Assembly (NCBI RefSeq): GCF_013359775.1
Contig: NZ_JABMCI010000062.1
Location: 159,154-223,153, forward strand
Direction: 5' to 3'
DNA from: Cellulomonas humilata
Lineage (GTDB): Bacteria; Actinomycetota; Actinomycetes; Actinomycetales; Cellulomonadaceae
Length of the DNA: 64,000 nucleotides
The position numbers and the translations under genes are program-made. The notes under the pieces are model-generated. The model was not told where the DNA came from and did no database searches. It saw only the letters and a list, made by a program, of their open reading frames with translations. This document shows positions 16,943-26,478 of this stretch, piece by piece. How positions within the stretch are numbered: position 1 is the stretch's first letter; each line of letters starts with the position of its first letter.

Positions 16943-18294
16943 CGGCGCCCGTGTCGCTCTGGTTCGACCAGCTGCCGGCCGCCGCGCCGCTCGACCCGCT
17001 CGACGGGGACACCCAGGCCGACGTCGTCGTGGTCGGGGGCGGCCTGACCGGGCTGTGGACCGCGTACTACCTGCTCGAGGCGGACCCGTCGCTCGACGTG
17101 CTGGTGGTCGAGGCCGAGGTGGTGGGGTTCGGCGCGAGCGGGCGCAACGGCGGCTGGTGCTCGGCGCTGCTCCCCGTCTCCGGCGACGAGCTGGCGCGTC
17201 TGCACGGGCACGACGCCGCGGCCGCGATGCGCGCCGCGATGCGGGACACCGTGGTCGAGGTGGGCGGCGTGGCCGCCGCCGAGCAGATCGAGTGCGGGTT
17301 CGCGTTCGGCGGCACCGTCACGCTCGCCCGCAACCGCCCGCAGCTGGAGCGCGTCGCCGAGGGCGTGTCCACCGACGCGCGCTGGGGGGACGAGTCCCAC
17401 CTGCTCGGCGCCGACGGGGTCGAGGAGCACGTCCGCGCCACGAGCGTGGTGGGCGGCTCGTACACCCCGGACTCCGCCCGCATCCACCCGCTGCGGCTCG
17501 TCCGTGGCCTGCTCGACGTGGTGCTCTCCCGCGGCGCCCGGGTGGCCGAGGGGACGCGCGCGCTGCGGCTGTCCCCGCGCGCGGTCGTCACCGACCACGG
17601 CATCGTGCGGGCGCGCTACGTGGTCCGGGCCACCGAGGCCTGGAGCGCCCACCTGCCTGGGTCCGGCCGGAGTGTCGCCCCGGTCTACTCGCACATGATC
17701 GCCACCGAGCCGCTGCCGCCCGAGGTCTGGGCGCAGATCGGGCTCGACCGCGCCCAGACGTTCACCGACGCGCGGAACCTCATCGTGTACGGCCAGCGCA
17801 CCACCGACGACCGCATCGCGTTCGGCGGCCGGGGCGCGCCGTACCACGTCGGCTCCGGCATCCGCCCGGAGTACGACCAGGTGCGGGCGACGGCGGCACA
17901 CCTGGCGCACGAGCTGGTGGACCTGTTCCCGGTGCTCGAGCGGGCCGAGATCACCCACCACTGGGGCGGGCCGCTGGGCGTGCACCGCGACTGGCACCCG
18001 TCGGTCGGGCTGGACGACGACGGGATCGGCTGGGCCGGCGGCTACGTCGGCGACGGCGTCGCGATGACCAACCTGGCGGGCCGCACGCTCGCGGACCTCC
18101 TCACCGGGTCGGACAGCGAGCTGACGCGGCTGCCGTGGGTGGGCCACCGCTCCCCCGCGTGGGAGCCGGAGCCCCTGCGGTGGGCGGGCATCACCGCGAC
18201 GCGCAAGGCGACCACCTGGGCGGACCGGACGGAGGCCCGCACCGGTCACGCGAGCCGGTGGAGCGGCCTGCTCGAGCACGTGCTCAGGCACTGA
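16939..18294 (+). CDS. DAO-family FAD-dependent amine oxidoreductase (PuuB-like)
   Basis: Flavoenzyme of 451 aa. The dinucleotide-binding motif VVVVGGGLTGLWTAYYL lies near the N terminus, followed by GASGRNGGWCSALLP, which is typical of the D-amino acid oxidase/gamma-glutamylputrescine oxidase group. The C-terminal HWGGPLGVHRDWHPSVG and GYVGDGVAMTNLAGRTLADL also fit. GTG 16939 overlaps the aminotransferase stop (GTGA). It may oxidise a polyamine or gamma-glutamyl-amine. No gamma-glutamylputrescine synthetase is seen nearby, so the exact substrate is open. Confidence 0.8.
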   Translation: MTAPVSLWFDQLPAAAPLDPLDGDTQADVVVVGGGLTGLWTAYYLLEADPSLDVLVVEAEVVGFGASGRNGGWCSALLPVSGDELARLHGHDAAAAMRAAMRDTVVEVGGVAAAEQIECGFAFGGTVTLARNRPQLERVAEGVSTDARWGDESHLLGADGVEEHVRATSVVGGSYTPDSARIHPLRLVRGLLDVVLSRGARVAEGTRALRLSPRAVVTDHGIVRARYVVRATEAWSAHLPGSGRSVAPVYSHMIATEPLPPEVWAQIGLDRAQTFTDARNLIVYGQRTTDDRIAFGGRGAPYHVGSGIRPEYDQVRATAAHLAHELVDLFPVLERAEITHHWGGPLGVHRDWHPSVGLDDDGIGWAGGYVGDGVAMTNLAGRTLADLLTGSDSELTRLPWVGHRSPAWEPEPLRWAGITATRKATTWADRTEARTGHASRWSGLLEHVLRH

Positions 18295-18295
18295 C

Positions 18296-19453
18296 TCACG
18301 CGCGCGCCAGGAGCTCCTGCGCGCGGGCGCGTGCCCAGACCTCGGCCGTCAGCACCGCGTCCAGCGTGAGGGCGTCGGGTGCGGTGCCGTCGTGCTCCCC
18401 GAGCACGCGCTCGACGGTCGACACGATGTCCAGGAACCCGATCCGCCCGGCCAGGAACGCCTCGACGCACTCCTCGTTGGCCGCGTTGTAGACCGCCGGG
18501 TGGGTGGCCGAGGCCGCGACCGCGTCGCGCGCCAGCCGGACCGCCCCGAACACCTGCTCGTCGAGCGGCTCGAACGTCCACGCGGTCGCGGCGGTCCAGT
18601 CGCACGGCGGCGCGACCGCCGGCACCCGGTCCGGCCACGACAGCCCGAGCGCGATCGGCAGGCGCATGTCCGGCGGCGACGCCTGCGCCAGCGTCGAGCC
18701 GTCCACGAACTCCACCATCGAGTGCACGACCGACTGCGGGTGCACCACCACGGTGATGTCCGCGACGGGCACGTCGAACAGCAGGTGCGCCTCGATGAGC
18801 TCCAGGCCCTTGTTCATCAGGGTCGCGGAGTTGATCGTCACCACCGGCCCCATCGACCATGTGGGGTGCGCGAGCGCCTGCTGCGGCGTCACCGCCTTCA
18901 CCTCGTCGAGCGACCGGCCGCGGAACGGTCCCCCGGACGCCGTGAGGATCAGCCGCCGGACCTCCGCGTGCGTGCCGCCGCGCAGCGCCTGCGCGATCGC
19001 CGAGTGCTCGGAGTCCACCGGCACGATCTGGTCGGGTCGCCGGCGTGCGGCGTGCACCAGCCGCCCGCCGACCACCAGCGACTCCTTGTTGGCCAGCGCG
19101 AGCGTGCTGCCGGCCTCCAGCGCGGCGAGCGTCGGACCCAGCCCGACCGAGCCCGTGACGCCGTTGAGCACGATGTCGGCGCCGCGGCCGGCCAGCTCTG
19201 TGGACGCCTGCGGCCCGGCGAGGACCTCGACGCCCGGCAGCGCGTCGCGCAGCCGCTCCTCGGCCCGGGGGTCGGCGACGGCGACGGTGGACACGCCGAG
19301 CTCACGGGCCTGCCGGGCCAGCAGGGCGACGTCGCTCCCGCCCGCGCTCAGGCCGGCGACCGTGAACCGGTCGGGGTTGCGGGTGATGACGTCGACGGCC
19401 TGGGTGCCGATCGACCCGGTGGACCCGAGGAGGACGACGCTGCGCTGTGTCAC
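18296..19453 (-). CDS. dxr: 1-deoxy-D-xylulose 5-phosphate reductoisomerase
   Basis: Second step of the MEP isoprenoid pathway, NADPH-dependent, 385 aa. The N terminus [17 protein letters not shown] is the NADPH-binding fold. [23 protein letters not shown] and ASGGPFRG are the family active-site segments. GTG 19453 is preferred because GAGG lies eight to nine bases upstream, whereas for ATG 19462 it would abut the start. It converges with the oxidase gene, with one base between their stops. In mycobacteria dxr is followed directly by rip1 and ispG. Here those lie beyond the polyamine block. Confidence 0.95.
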   Translation of the reverse strand: MTQRSVVLLGSTGSIGTQAVDVITRNPDRFTVAGLSAGGSDVALLARQARELGVSTVAVADPRAEERLRDALPGVEVLAGPQASTELAGRGADIVLNGVTGSVGLGPTLAALEAGSTLALANKESLVVGGRLVHAARRRPDQIVPVDSEHSAIAQALRGGTHAEVRRLILTASGGPFRGRSLDEVKAVTPQQALAHPTWSMGPVVTINSATLMNKGLELIEAHLLFDVPVADITVVVHPQSVVHSMVEFVDGSTLAQASPPDMRLPIALGLSWPDRVPAVAPPCDWTAATAWTFEPLDEQVFGAVRLARDAVAASATHPAVYNAANEECVEAFLAGRIGFLDIVSTVERVLGEHDGTAPDALTLDAVLTAEVWARARAQELLARA

Positions 19454-19490
19454 GCGGTCCATCCTCGTGCATGGACCGCGACCGTCGTCC

Positions 19491-20045
19491 TCACTCGACG
19501 CCGAGCAGCACCTCGACCGCGCGGGCCAGGAAGGCGTCAACCGGACCCTCGGCGTACGCGTTGCGGCCCTTGCGGCGGCGGAAGGTCGCGGACCGCACCT
19601 CGGCGGCCGACAGCGGCGTGCCCTTGTCGAAGTAGGCGACCAGGCGCTGGCACAGCTCGTCCACGTCGGCCGGCTCGTACCCCTGCTGCCGGCCGTCGGG
19701 TGCGGCGAACCGGTCGCCGTCCGGGCGGCCCAGGCGGCCGTACAGGGTGCGCGCCTGCTCGCTCAGGCGGTTCATCCACGCCTGCTGGCCCTGCGTGGAG
19801 ATGTAGTCGGCGCGCGACCGCGCCACGAACGCCGCCTCGAGCCGGTCGAGCGCGGCGTCGACGGCCGCGGTGACGTACCCGCCCCGCACCATGTCGAACG
19901 CCACGCCCCGCACGTCCTTGCTGCCCAGCGCGGCCGCGGGGCCGGTCTCGTAGACGGCCCGGGCGTGCGCGAAGAAGTCGTCGACCTCGTCCGGGTCGTA
20001 CCCCTGCTTCAGGCCCGAGACGGTCCGGAACATCCCGTCGCTCAC
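19491..20045 (-). CDS. small DivIVA-domain protein with two GY-P-DVD repeats
   Basis: Cytoplasmic protein of 184 aa. The motif [20 protein letters not shown] near the N terminus resembles the DivIVA/Wag31 membrane-curvature segment. A second copy, [20 protein letters not shown], lies at about residues 119-138. No long coiled coil follows, so it is not a full DivIVA. The ATG overlaps the rlmN stop (ATGA). The function is unknown. A role at the cell pole or septum is only suggested by the motif. Confidence 0.7.
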   Translation of the reverse strand: MSDGMFRTVSGLKQGYDPDEVDDFFAHARAVYETGPAAALGSKDVRGVAFDMVRGGYVTAAVDAALDRLEAAFVARSRADYISTQGQQAWMNRLSEQARTLYGRLGRPDGDRFAAPDGRQQGYEPADVDELCQRLVAYFDKGTPLSAAEVRSATFRRRKGRNAYAEGPVDAFLARAVEVLLGVE

Positions 20046-21169
20046 TCGTCCTCCTCCGCTGCGAGCTGCCCGCAGGCGCCGTCGATCTCACTGCCGCGGG
20101 TGTCCCGGATGGTGGTCGGGATCCCGTGCGCACGCAAGCGTGCCACGAACTCCTGCTCCACCCGGGGATCGCTCGCCGTCCACTTCGAGCCGGGCGTCGG
20201 GTTGAGCGGGATGGGGTTGCAGTGCACCCAGCCGCGGCCGCGGGCGTTGAGCTTCTCGCCGAGCAGGTCCGCCCGCCAGGCGTGGTCGTTGATGTCCCGG
20301 ATCAGCGCGTACTCGATGGAGACGCGGCGGCCCGTGATCTCGAAGTACCGGTGCGCGGAGTCGATCGCCTCGTCGACGCTCCACCGCGTGTTCACCGGGA
20401 CCAGCTCGCTGCGCAGCTCGTCGTCGGGCGCGTGCAGGGACAGGGCGAGCGTCACCGGGATGCCCTCCTTGGCCAGCCGGTCCATCGCCGGCACCATGCC
20501 CACCGTCGAGACGGTGATGTTGCGCGCCGACATGCCCAGCCCGTCGGGCGCCGGCGCGACGAGGCGGCGGACCGTCTCCATGACCGACTTGTAGTTGGCC
20601 AGCGGTTCACCCATGCCCATGAACACGACGTTGCTCAGGCGCGTCGGACCACCCGGCACCTCGCCGTCGGCCAGCGACCGTGCCGCGGCGCGCACCTGCT
20701 CGACGATCTCCGCCGTCGACAGGTTGCGCGTCAGACCCAGCTGACCGGTGGCGCAGAACGAGCACGCGAGGCCGCAGCCCGCCTGGCTGGACACGCACAG
20801 GGTGGTGCGGTTGGCGTAGCGCATGAGGACCGACTCCACCTTGGCGCCGTCGAACAGGTGCCACAGCGTCTTGACGGTCGTGCCCTGGTCCGCAGTCTGC
20901 GTGCGGTGCGCGGTGAGCAGCTGCGGGAACAGCCCCTCCACCAGCTTGTCGCGCGTGGCCTTCGGCAGGTCGGTCATCTGCGCGGGGTCGTTGGTCAGGT
21001 GCGTGAAGTAGTGCGTCGCCAGCTGCTTGGCGCGGAACGGCTTCTCGCCCAGCTCGGTGACGGCGTCGATCCGCTGCTCGGGCGTGAGGTCGACGAAGTG
21101 CTTGGGCGGCTTGCCGCGGGGTCCCCGGCTGGGCGAGGACAGGTCGAGACGCACGGGTGTACCGGTCAT
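20042..21169 (-). CDS. rlmN: 23S rRNA (adenine2503-C2)/tRNA methyltransferase
   Basis: Radical-SAM dual-specificity methyltransferase of 375 aa. The [4Fe-4S] motif is [14 protein letters not shown], and the C-terminal methyl-carrying cysteine is in [11 protein letters not shown]. The segments [10 protein letters not shown] and [12 protein letters not shown] are typical. ATG 21169 has an AAGGGGGG ribosome-binding site. It lies between cdsA and the DivIVA-domain gene, as in many actinobacteria. Confidence 0.95.
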   Translation of the reverse strand: MTGTPVRLDLSSPSRGPRGKPPKHFVDLTPEQRIDAVTELGEKPFRAKQLATHYFTHLTNDPAQMTDLPKATRDKLVEGLFPQLLTAHRTQTADQGTTVKTLWHLFDGAKVESVLMRYANRTTLCVSSQAGCGLACSFCATGQLGLTRNLSTAEIVEQVRAAARSLADGEVPGGPTRLSNVVFMGMGEPLANYKSVMETVRRLVAPAPDGLGMSARNITVSTVGMVPAMDRLAKEGIPVTLALSLHAPDDELRSELVPVNTRWSVDEAIDSAHRYFEITGRRVSIEYALIRDINDHAWRADLLGEKLNARGRGWVHCNPIPLNPTPGSKWTASDPRVEQEFVARLRAHGIPTTIRDTRGSEIDGACGQLAAEEDE

Positions 21170-21194
21170 TGCGGGTACCCCCCTTCAGGTGAGA

Positions 21195-22037
21195 TCAGGC
21201 GGGCTGGAGGACCGTGAGGACGACGTACACGGCGGGGGCGGTGAGCAGGAGCGAGTCGAGGCGGTCCAGGAGCCCGCCGTGGCCCGGCACCAGCCGGCCC
21301 ATGTCCTTGAGCTCGAGGTCGCGCTTGAGCATCGACTCGGAGAGGTCGCCGAGCGTCGCGGTCACCACGGTGGCCAGGCCCAGGAACACCCCGACCAAGG
21401 GCTCGCCGCCGAACGCCACCTGGACGCCGACCACCCCGACGACGCAGGCCAGGACGATCGAGCCGGCGAGGCCCTCCCACGTCTTCTTCGGGCTCACCGA
21501 CGGCGCGAGCGGGTGCCGGCCGAGCAGCACGCCGACGGTGTAGCCGCCCGTGTCGCTGGCGACGCAGAGCAGGATGAAGAGCATCACGCGGGCCGCGCCG
21601 TCGGGCTCCGCGAGCAGGAGCATGACGAACCCGCCGAGGAACGGCAGGTACGCCGCTGCGAACGCCCCCGCGGTCGCGTCGCGCAGCGCCGGCTGGCCGC
21701 TCCCGTCGAGCACGCGCCAGACGACGACCCCGCCGACCGTCAGCATGAACGCGACGAACAGCGCCTCCGGGCCGGCGGTGTACGCGGAGACGAGGATGCC
21801 GATGGCGCCGACCAGCAGCGGGAGCAGCGGGAGGTGGATGGCGCGGCGGGTGAACGCCTGCGCCAGCTCCCAGAGCCCGGCGCACACGCACAGCACCGCG
21901 ACGACCGCGAAGGCCTCCTTGCGGATGAACAGCGACGCCACCACCGCCACGAGCATGGCGACGCCGACGACGATCGCGACCGGCAGGTCACGACCAGGGC
22001 GGGGGGTCCGGGTGGCGGCGATGGCTGTCTGACTCAT
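21195..22037 (-). CDS. cdsA: phosphatidate cytidylyltransferase
   Basis: Integral membrane enzyme of 280 aa that makes CDP-diacylglycerol from phosphatidate and CTP for phospholipid synthesis. Several hydrophobic helices are followed by the family signature SVSPKKTWEGLAGS and GDLSESMLKRDLELKDMG with GHGGLLDRLDSLL. The ATG shares one base with the frr stop (TGATG), so translation is coupled. Confidence 0.95.
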   Translation of the reverse strand: MSQTAIAATRTPRPGRDLPVAIVVGVAMLVAVVASLFIRKEAFAVVAVLCVCAGLWELAQAFTRRAIHLPLLPLLVGAIGILVSAYTAGPEALFVAFMLTVGGVVVWRVLDGSGQPALRDATAGAFAAAYLPFLGGFVMLLLAEPDGAARVMLFILLCVASDTGGYTVGVLLGRHPLAPSVSPKKTWEGLAGSIVLACVVGVVGVQVAFGGEPLVGVFLGLATVVTATLGDLSESMLKRDLELKDMGRLVPGHGGLLDRLDSLLLTAPAVYVVLTVLQPA

Positions 22038-22594
22038 CAGACCTCGAGGAGCTCGTTCTCCTTGGACGAGAGCAGGTGGTCGATGAGCTCCACGTGCTTC
22101 TTCGTCAGGGACTCGAGCTCCTTCTCCGCACGGGCCACCTCGTCCTCACCGGCCTCACCGTCCTTGACGATGCGGTCCAGCTCCTCCTTGGCGCGACGCC
22201 GCACGCTGCGCACCGAGATGCGCGCGTCCTCGGCCTTGGTGCGGGCCAGCTTCACGAAGTCCTTGCGGCGCTCCTGCGTCAGGGCGGGCAGCACGATGCG
22301 GATGACGTTGCCGTCGTTCGACGGGTTCACGCCCAGGTCCGAGTCGCGCAGCGCCTTCTCGATCGCGGTCGTCGAGGACTTGTCGAACGGGGACACCAGG
22401 ATGGTGCGCGCCTCGGTGACGTTGAAGGACGCCAGCTGCTGGAGCGGCGTCGGGCTGCCGTAGTAGTCGACGTACACCTTGGAGAACATCGCGGCGTTGG
22501 CCCGACCGGTACGGATCGTCGAGAAGTCCTCCTTGGCGACCTCGACGGCCTTGTCCATCTTCTCTTCAGCCTCGAAGAGGGTCTCGTCGATCAC
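22037..22594 (-). CDS. frr: ribosome recycling factor
   Basis: 185-aa factor that splits post-termination ribosomes with EF-G. The sequence has the family pattern [20 protein letters not shown] and [16 protein letters not shown]. The start is GTG 22594 with AAGGAG five bases upstream. It sits between pyrH and cdsA, the usual bacterial order. Confidence 0.97.
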   Translation of the reverse strand: MIDETLFEAEEKMDKAVEVAKEDFSTIRTGRANAAMFSKVYVDYYGSPTPLQQLASFNVTEARTILVSPFDKSSTTAIEKALRDSDLGVNPSNDGNVIRIVLPALTQERRKDFVKLARTKAEDARISVRSVRRRAKEELDRIVKDGEAGEDEVARAEKELESLTKKHVELIDHLLSSKENELLEV

Positions 22595-22654
22595 CGGAGC
22601 TCCTTCGTGATGTCGTGTGGTTCTGAGTCGGTCACAGCCGATCGCAGCGTTCTC

Positions 22655-23398
22655 TCAGCTGGCGGTGATCAGCGTGCCGATCTTCTCACCCTGGAGCGCG
22701 CGCGTGACGTTCCCGGCCTCTTCCAGGCCGAACACGCGCATGCGCACGTTGTTGTCGCGGCACAGGCTGAGCGCCGAGCCGTCCATGACACCCAGGTCGT
22801 TGACCAGTGCGTCGGTGTAGGTCAGGTGGTCGAGCTTCACCGCGTCCGGGTCGGTCCGCGGGTCGGCCGAGTACACGCCGTCGACGCCGTTCTTGCCCAT
22901 GAGGACCTCGTGGCAGTGCGTCTCTAGCGCGCGCTGGACGCTCACCGTGTCGGTGGAGAAGTACGGCAGACCGGCGCCGGCGCCGAAGATCACGACGCGG
23001 CCCTTCTCCAGGTGCCGGATGGCGCGCAGGGGGATGTACGGCTCGGCCACCTGGCCCATCGCGATCGCCGTCTGCACGCGCGTGCTCACACCGGCCTGCT
23101 CGAGGAAGTCCTGGAGCGCCAGGCAGTTCATCACCGTGCCGAGCATGCCCATGTAGTCGGCACGCGCACGGTCCAGACCGCGCTGCGACAGCTCGGCTCC
23201 GCGGAAGAAGTTCCCGCCGCCGACCACGATGGCGACCTGGACCCCGGCGCGGACCGCGACCGCGATCTCGGCGGCGACGCGCTGCACGACGTCGGCCGCC
23301 AGGCCCACGTCACCGCCACCGAACGTCTCTCCCGAGAGCTTGAGCAGCACGCGCCGCTCCGGCACAGCCCCGCGTGTCGACTCGACGTCCTGGGTCAC
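22655..23398 (-). CDS. pyrH: uridylate kinase
   Basis: 247-aa UMP kinase of pyrimidine nucleotide synthesis. [12 protein letters not shown] and [13 protein letters not shown] are the phosphate-binding segments, and [20 protein letters not shown] is typical. GTG 23398 has GGAGG four bases upstream. The 60 bp to frr show no separate strong terminator, so frr and cdsA are probably co-transcribed. Confidence 0.96.
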   Translation of the reverse strand: MTQDVESTRGAVPERRVLLKLSGETFGGGDVGLAADVVQRVAAEIAVAVRAGVQVAIVVGGGNFFRGAELSQRGLDRARADYMGMLGTVMNCLALQDFLEQAGVSTRVQTAIAMGQVAEPYIPLRAIRHLEKGRVVIFGAGAGLPYFSTDTVSVQRALETHCHEVLMGKNGVDGVYSADPRTDPDAVKLDHLTYTDALVNDLGVMDGSALSLCRDNNVRMRVFGLEEAGNVTRALQGEKIGTLITAS

Positions 23399-23431
23399 TG
23401 CGCCTCCACGAGAGTTGGGTGGTTCTGGTTG

Positions 23432-23471
23432 CGACGGTGGCCCCGACCCCGCAGGGCCGGGGCCACCGTCG
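23432..23471 (-). terminator. 14-bp perfect hairpin after tsf
   Basis: CGACGGTGGCCCCG pairs exactly with CGGGGCCACCGTCG around a 12-base loop. It begins 12 bp after the tsf stop and lies upstream of pyrH. No U-run follows, as is common for GC-rich actinobacterial terminators. It may end most rpsB-tsf transcription or act as an attenuator before pyrH. Confidence 0.75.
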
Positions 23472-23483
23472 ATTCCTTGAGGG

Positions 23484-24329
23484 TCAGGCTCCCACGCGGT
23501 AACGGACGAAGCCCGTCAGCGTGCCGCCGGCCTCGGCGAGGACCTGCGCGACCGTCTTCTTGTTGTCCTTGGCGAACGCCTGCTCGAGCAGCACGTTCTC
23601 CTTGAAGAAGCCGTTCAGGCGGCCCTCGATGATCTTCGGCAGCGCAGCCTCGGGCTTGCCCTCGTTGCGGGCCGTCTCCTCGGCGATGTGGCGCTCGTTC
23701 GCGACGATGTCGGCCGAGACCTCCTCGCGCGTCAGGTACGTGGGCGAGAACGCCGCGATGTGCGTCGCGATGTCCCGGGCCACGCCGGCGCCGGCCGCGT
23801 CGGTCGCGACGAGCACGCCGACCTGCGGGGGCAGGTCCTTGCTGACCTTGTGCAGGTAGACCTCGACGTGCTCGCCGGCCACGCGGGCCAGCCGACGCAC
23901 GACCAGGCGCTCGCCGAGCGTGGCGGCGGTCTCGTCGACGATCGTCTGGACGCTGGAGCCGTCGACCTCGGAAGCCAGGAGCGCGTCCGCGTCGCGGGCC
24001 GGGGAGTCCACGGCTGCCGCGAGCACCCGGGCGGCCAGCGCCACGAAGTTAGGGCTCTTCGCGACGAAGTCGGTCTCGGAGTTGATCTCGACGAGCACGC
24101 CGGTCTGACCCTCGCCGTCGGCCGTCGGGCCGACGTGCGCGACGACCAGGCCGTCGGAGGCCGCACGGCCCTCACGCTTGCCGACGCCCTTGAGTCCCTT
24201 GACCCGGATGATCTCGAGCGCCTTGTCGGAGTCGCCGTCGGCCTCCTCGAGCGCCTTCTTGACGTCCATCATTCCGGCACCGGTCTTCTCGCGCAGCGCC
24301 TTGATGTCTGCGAGCGAGTAGTTCGCCAT
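23484..24329 (-). CDS. tsf: translation elongation factor Ts
   Basis: 281-aa nucleotide exchange factor for EF-Tu. The N-terminal UBA-like domain [20 protein letters not shown] and the exchange core [13 protein letters not shown] are clear. ATG 24329 matches the family start. Larger upstream frames are out of register with rpsB. It follows rpsB, with a strong hairpin between the two genes. Confidence 0.97.
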   Translation of the reverse strand: MANYSLADIKALREKTGAGMMDVKKALEEADGDSDKALEIIRVKGLKGVGKREGRAASDGLVVAHVGPTADGEGQTGVLVEINSETDFVAKSPNFVALAARVLAAAVDSPARDADALLASEVDGSSVQTIVDETAATLGERLVVRRLARVAGEHVEVYLHKVSKDLPPQVGVLVATDAAGAGVARDIATHIAAFSPTYLTREEVSADIVANERHIAEETARNEGKPEAALPKIIEGRLNGFFKENVLLEQAFAKDNKKTVAQVLAEAGGTLTGFVRYRVGA

Positions 24330-24396
24330 CAGTCGTGTCCGTTCCTCGTGTGTCGTGATGTTGATGCGGGACCTGAGCAGGCCCGGTGACGTGCTG

Positions 24397-24432
24397 CGGT
24401 GCCGGCTGCCCCGTCGGGGGCAGCCGGCACCG
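24397..24432 (-). terminator. 16-bp hairpin with GTCG/CGAC tetraloop between rpsB and tsf
   Basis: CGGTGCCGGCTGCCCC pairs perfectly with GGGGCAGCCGGCACCG around a four-base loop. The hairpin starts seven bases after the rpsB stop. No U-run follows. It may cause partial termination and so set the ratio of S2 to EF-Ts, or protect the rpsB 3' end. Confidence 0.7.
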
Positions 24433-24438
24433 GCAGGG

Positions 24439-25488
24439 TCACTTGGAGTCGGCGTCGCCCTCGGCGGCAGCCTCAGCGGCGGCCTCGGCCGGAGCCGGGG
24501 TCTCCTCGACGGGGGCGGTCTCCTCGGCGACGGTCTCCTCGACGACGGGCTCCTCGACGACAGGCGTCTCGACGACGGGCTCGGCCACGACGTCCTCGAC
24601 GACCGGCTCGGCCACGGCGTCCTCGGAGACGACCTCCTCGGCGATCTCGGTCGTCGCCTCGGCGACGGCCTCCGTCGCGTCGGCGGCGACCGCGGCACCG
24701 GCCAGGTCGGCCTCGGCGCCGGCCAGCAGCTCGCGCTCCCACTCGGCCAGGGGCTCGGCGTCGGCCTCGGCGCCCTCGGCGGCCGCGGTGCGACCCGAGT
24801 GACGCTTGAGCAGACCGTCGGCCGCGGCGTCGGCGATGACGCGCGTCAGCAGCTGGACCGCGCGGATGGCGTCGTCGTTGCCCGGGATCGGGTAGTCGAC
24901 GACGTCGGGGTCGCAGTTGGTGTCCAGGATCGCCACGACGGGGATGCCGAGCTTGCGCGCCTCGTTGACCGCGAGGTGCTCCTTGTTCGTGTCGACGATC
25001 CAGACGGCCGAGGGGACCTTGGCCATGTCCCGGATGCCACCGAGCGTCTTGGCCAGCTTGTCCTTCTCGCGGCGCAGGACGAGCAGCTCCTTCTTCGTGA
25101 GGTTCGAGCCCGCCACGTCGTCGAAGTCGATCTGCTCCAGCTCCTTGAGGCGCTGGAGACGCTTGTGCACCGTGCTGAAGTTGGTGAGCATGCCACCGAG
25201 CCAGCGCTGGTTGACGTAGGGCATGCCGACGCGCGCGGCCTGGTCGGCGACGGGCTCCTGCGCCTGCTTCTTCGTACCGACGAACAGGATCGTCCCGCCG
25301 TGCGCGACGGTCTGGCTGACGAAGTCGTAGGCGTTGTCGATGTACGACAGCGACTGCTGCAGGTCGACGATGTAGATGCCGTTGCGCTCGGTGAAGATGA
25401 AGCGCTTCATCTTGGGGTTCCAGCGGCGGGTCTGGTGTCCGAAGTGGACACCGCTCTCGAGCAGCTGGCGCATGGTCACGACGGCCAT
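24439..25488 (-). CDS. rpsB: 30S ribosomal protein S2 with long acidic C-terminal tail
   Basis: 349-aa ribosomal protein. The first about 250 residues are normal S2 ([57 protein letters not shown]). The last about 95 residues are a low-complexity Ala/Glu/Val/Pro tail with VVE and EEP repeats, absent from E. coli S2 but common in shorter form in actinobacteria. ATG 25488 has GAAGGA upstream. It starts the rpsB-tsf transcription unit. Confidence 0.96.
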   Translation of the reverse strand: MAVVTMRQLLESGVHFGHQTRRWNPKMKRFIFTERNGIYIVDLQQSLSYIDNAYDFVSQTVAHGGTILFVGTKKQAQEPVADQAARVGMPYVNQRWLGGMLTNFSTVHKRLQRLKELEQIDFDDVAGSNLTKKELLVLRREKDKLAKTLGGIRDMAKVPSAVWIVDTNKEHLAVNEARKLGIPVVAILDTNCDPDVVDYPIPGNDDAIRAVQLLTRVIADAAADGLLKRHSGRTAAAEGAEADAEPLAEWERELLAGAEADLAGAAVAADATEAVAEATTEIAEEVVSEDAVAEPVVEDVVAEPVVETPVVEEPVVEETVAEETAPVEETPAPAEAAAEAAAEGDADSK

Positions 25489-25898
25489 GGCACGTCCTTC
25501 CGGCGCGCACCGCAGGGTGCGCACGCGTCAAGGCGGACCCGTTCCGGGGCCCGCATCTCGGTTGTCGGCTCCGACCAGCTGGTCGGCGCCCCTGGCGTCA
25601 TGTCGTCAGCCGCACCGAGCACTGCGCGAGGCACGTGCATCGGACCGCTGCGGTGATCGACCCCGTCGTGCGGACCTCGTCGGCCGTGTGGCTGACGGTG
25701 TCCCGGATCGGGTGGATGACGCGCGAAGTCGACCGGTACGGACCGGTCGCACCAGAAGTTTAGCCGATCGCGGGGCCTGGTCCGCACCAGCCGCACCAGC
25801 ACGCCCGAGCCGACCACAGCCCCCCGCCGGCGTGTCGGCTTCCACGGCCGGGTCGCCGGCACCCTCGTCCGGTGCCGAGTCCGTCCAGGATCGCGGCC
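25489..25898. promoter_or_regulatory. rpsB / M23 peptidase divergent control region
   Basis: This 410-bp non-coding stretch contains a perfect 16-bp palindrome, CCGACCAGCTGGTCGG (25571-25586), about 85 bp upstream of rpsB. It also has an AT-rich TAAACT (-10-like, minus strand, 25762-25757) that could start an rpsB transcript with a leader of about 270 bases. No matching -35 is convincing. A long leader is compatible with autogenous S2 control, which is inference only. Confidence 0.4.
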
Positions 25899-26462
25899 AT
25901 GACCCCTCGATCTCCGGCCCTCCGCCTGTCCGCCGCGCTCGGATCCGTCGCCGTGCTGCTCTCGCTGGGGGTCGTCGCCGTCGCCTCGGCCGGGTCGGCC
26001 GGTCCACCCGGGGCGCCACCGCCCGTCGGGACGTACCGCCTCCCGCTCGGGTCGGAGGCCGACGTGACGCGGGGGTTCGAGCCGCCTCCGCAGCCCTGGG
26101 CGGCGGGCCATCGCGGGGTCGACCTCCGGTCGTCGCCCGGAGCAGACGCCCTGTCCCCCGTCGGAGGCGTGGTGACGTACGCGGGCGGCGTCGGTGGCCG
26201 CGGCGTCGTGACCGTGACCGACGCCGCGGGACGTCGGTCGAGCGTCGAGCCGGTCGTCCCGACGGTCCGCGTGGGCGACCTCGTGGCGCAGGGCACCCAG
26301 CTGGGCACCGTCACGTTCGGGAGGTCGCACTGCGCGCCAGGCACCTGCCTGCACTGGGGCGTACGGGTGGGCGGCGACTACGTCGATCCGCTCACGCTGC
26401 TGCCCGGAGCAGGACCGGTGGTGCTGCTGCCCCTCGACGACGCCGCCGGGCTGGGCCGGTGA
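25899..26462 (+). CDS. exported M23 (LytM)-like peptidase domain protein, degenerate catalytic motif
   Basis: 187-aa protein with an N-terminal signal or anchor (LRLSAALGSVAVLLSLGVVAVASAG) followed by an M23 fold. The zinc-ligand pair is GHRGVDL, and the second motif reads GTCLHWGVR. The usual HXH is CXH here, so the catalytic His is replaced by Cys while the third zinc ligand stays. The ATG at 25899 is chosen over 25872 because AGGA lies upstream. Genes of this form sit between rpsB and the WhiG-type sigma gene in streptomycetes too. It may bind peptidoglycan or regulate other hydrolases rather than cut. Confidence 0.75.
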   Translation: MTPRSPALRLSAALGSVAVLLSLGVVAVASAGSAGPPGAPPPVGTYRLPLGSEADVTRGFEPPPQPWAAGHRGVDLRSSPGADALSPVGGVVTYAGGVGGRGVVTVTDAAGRRSSVEPVVPTVRVGDLVAQGTQLGTVTFGRSHCAPGTCLHWGVRVGGDYVDPLTLLPGAGPVVLLPLDDAAGLGR

Positions 26463-26478
26463 GCTCGTGCCGCGCGGG

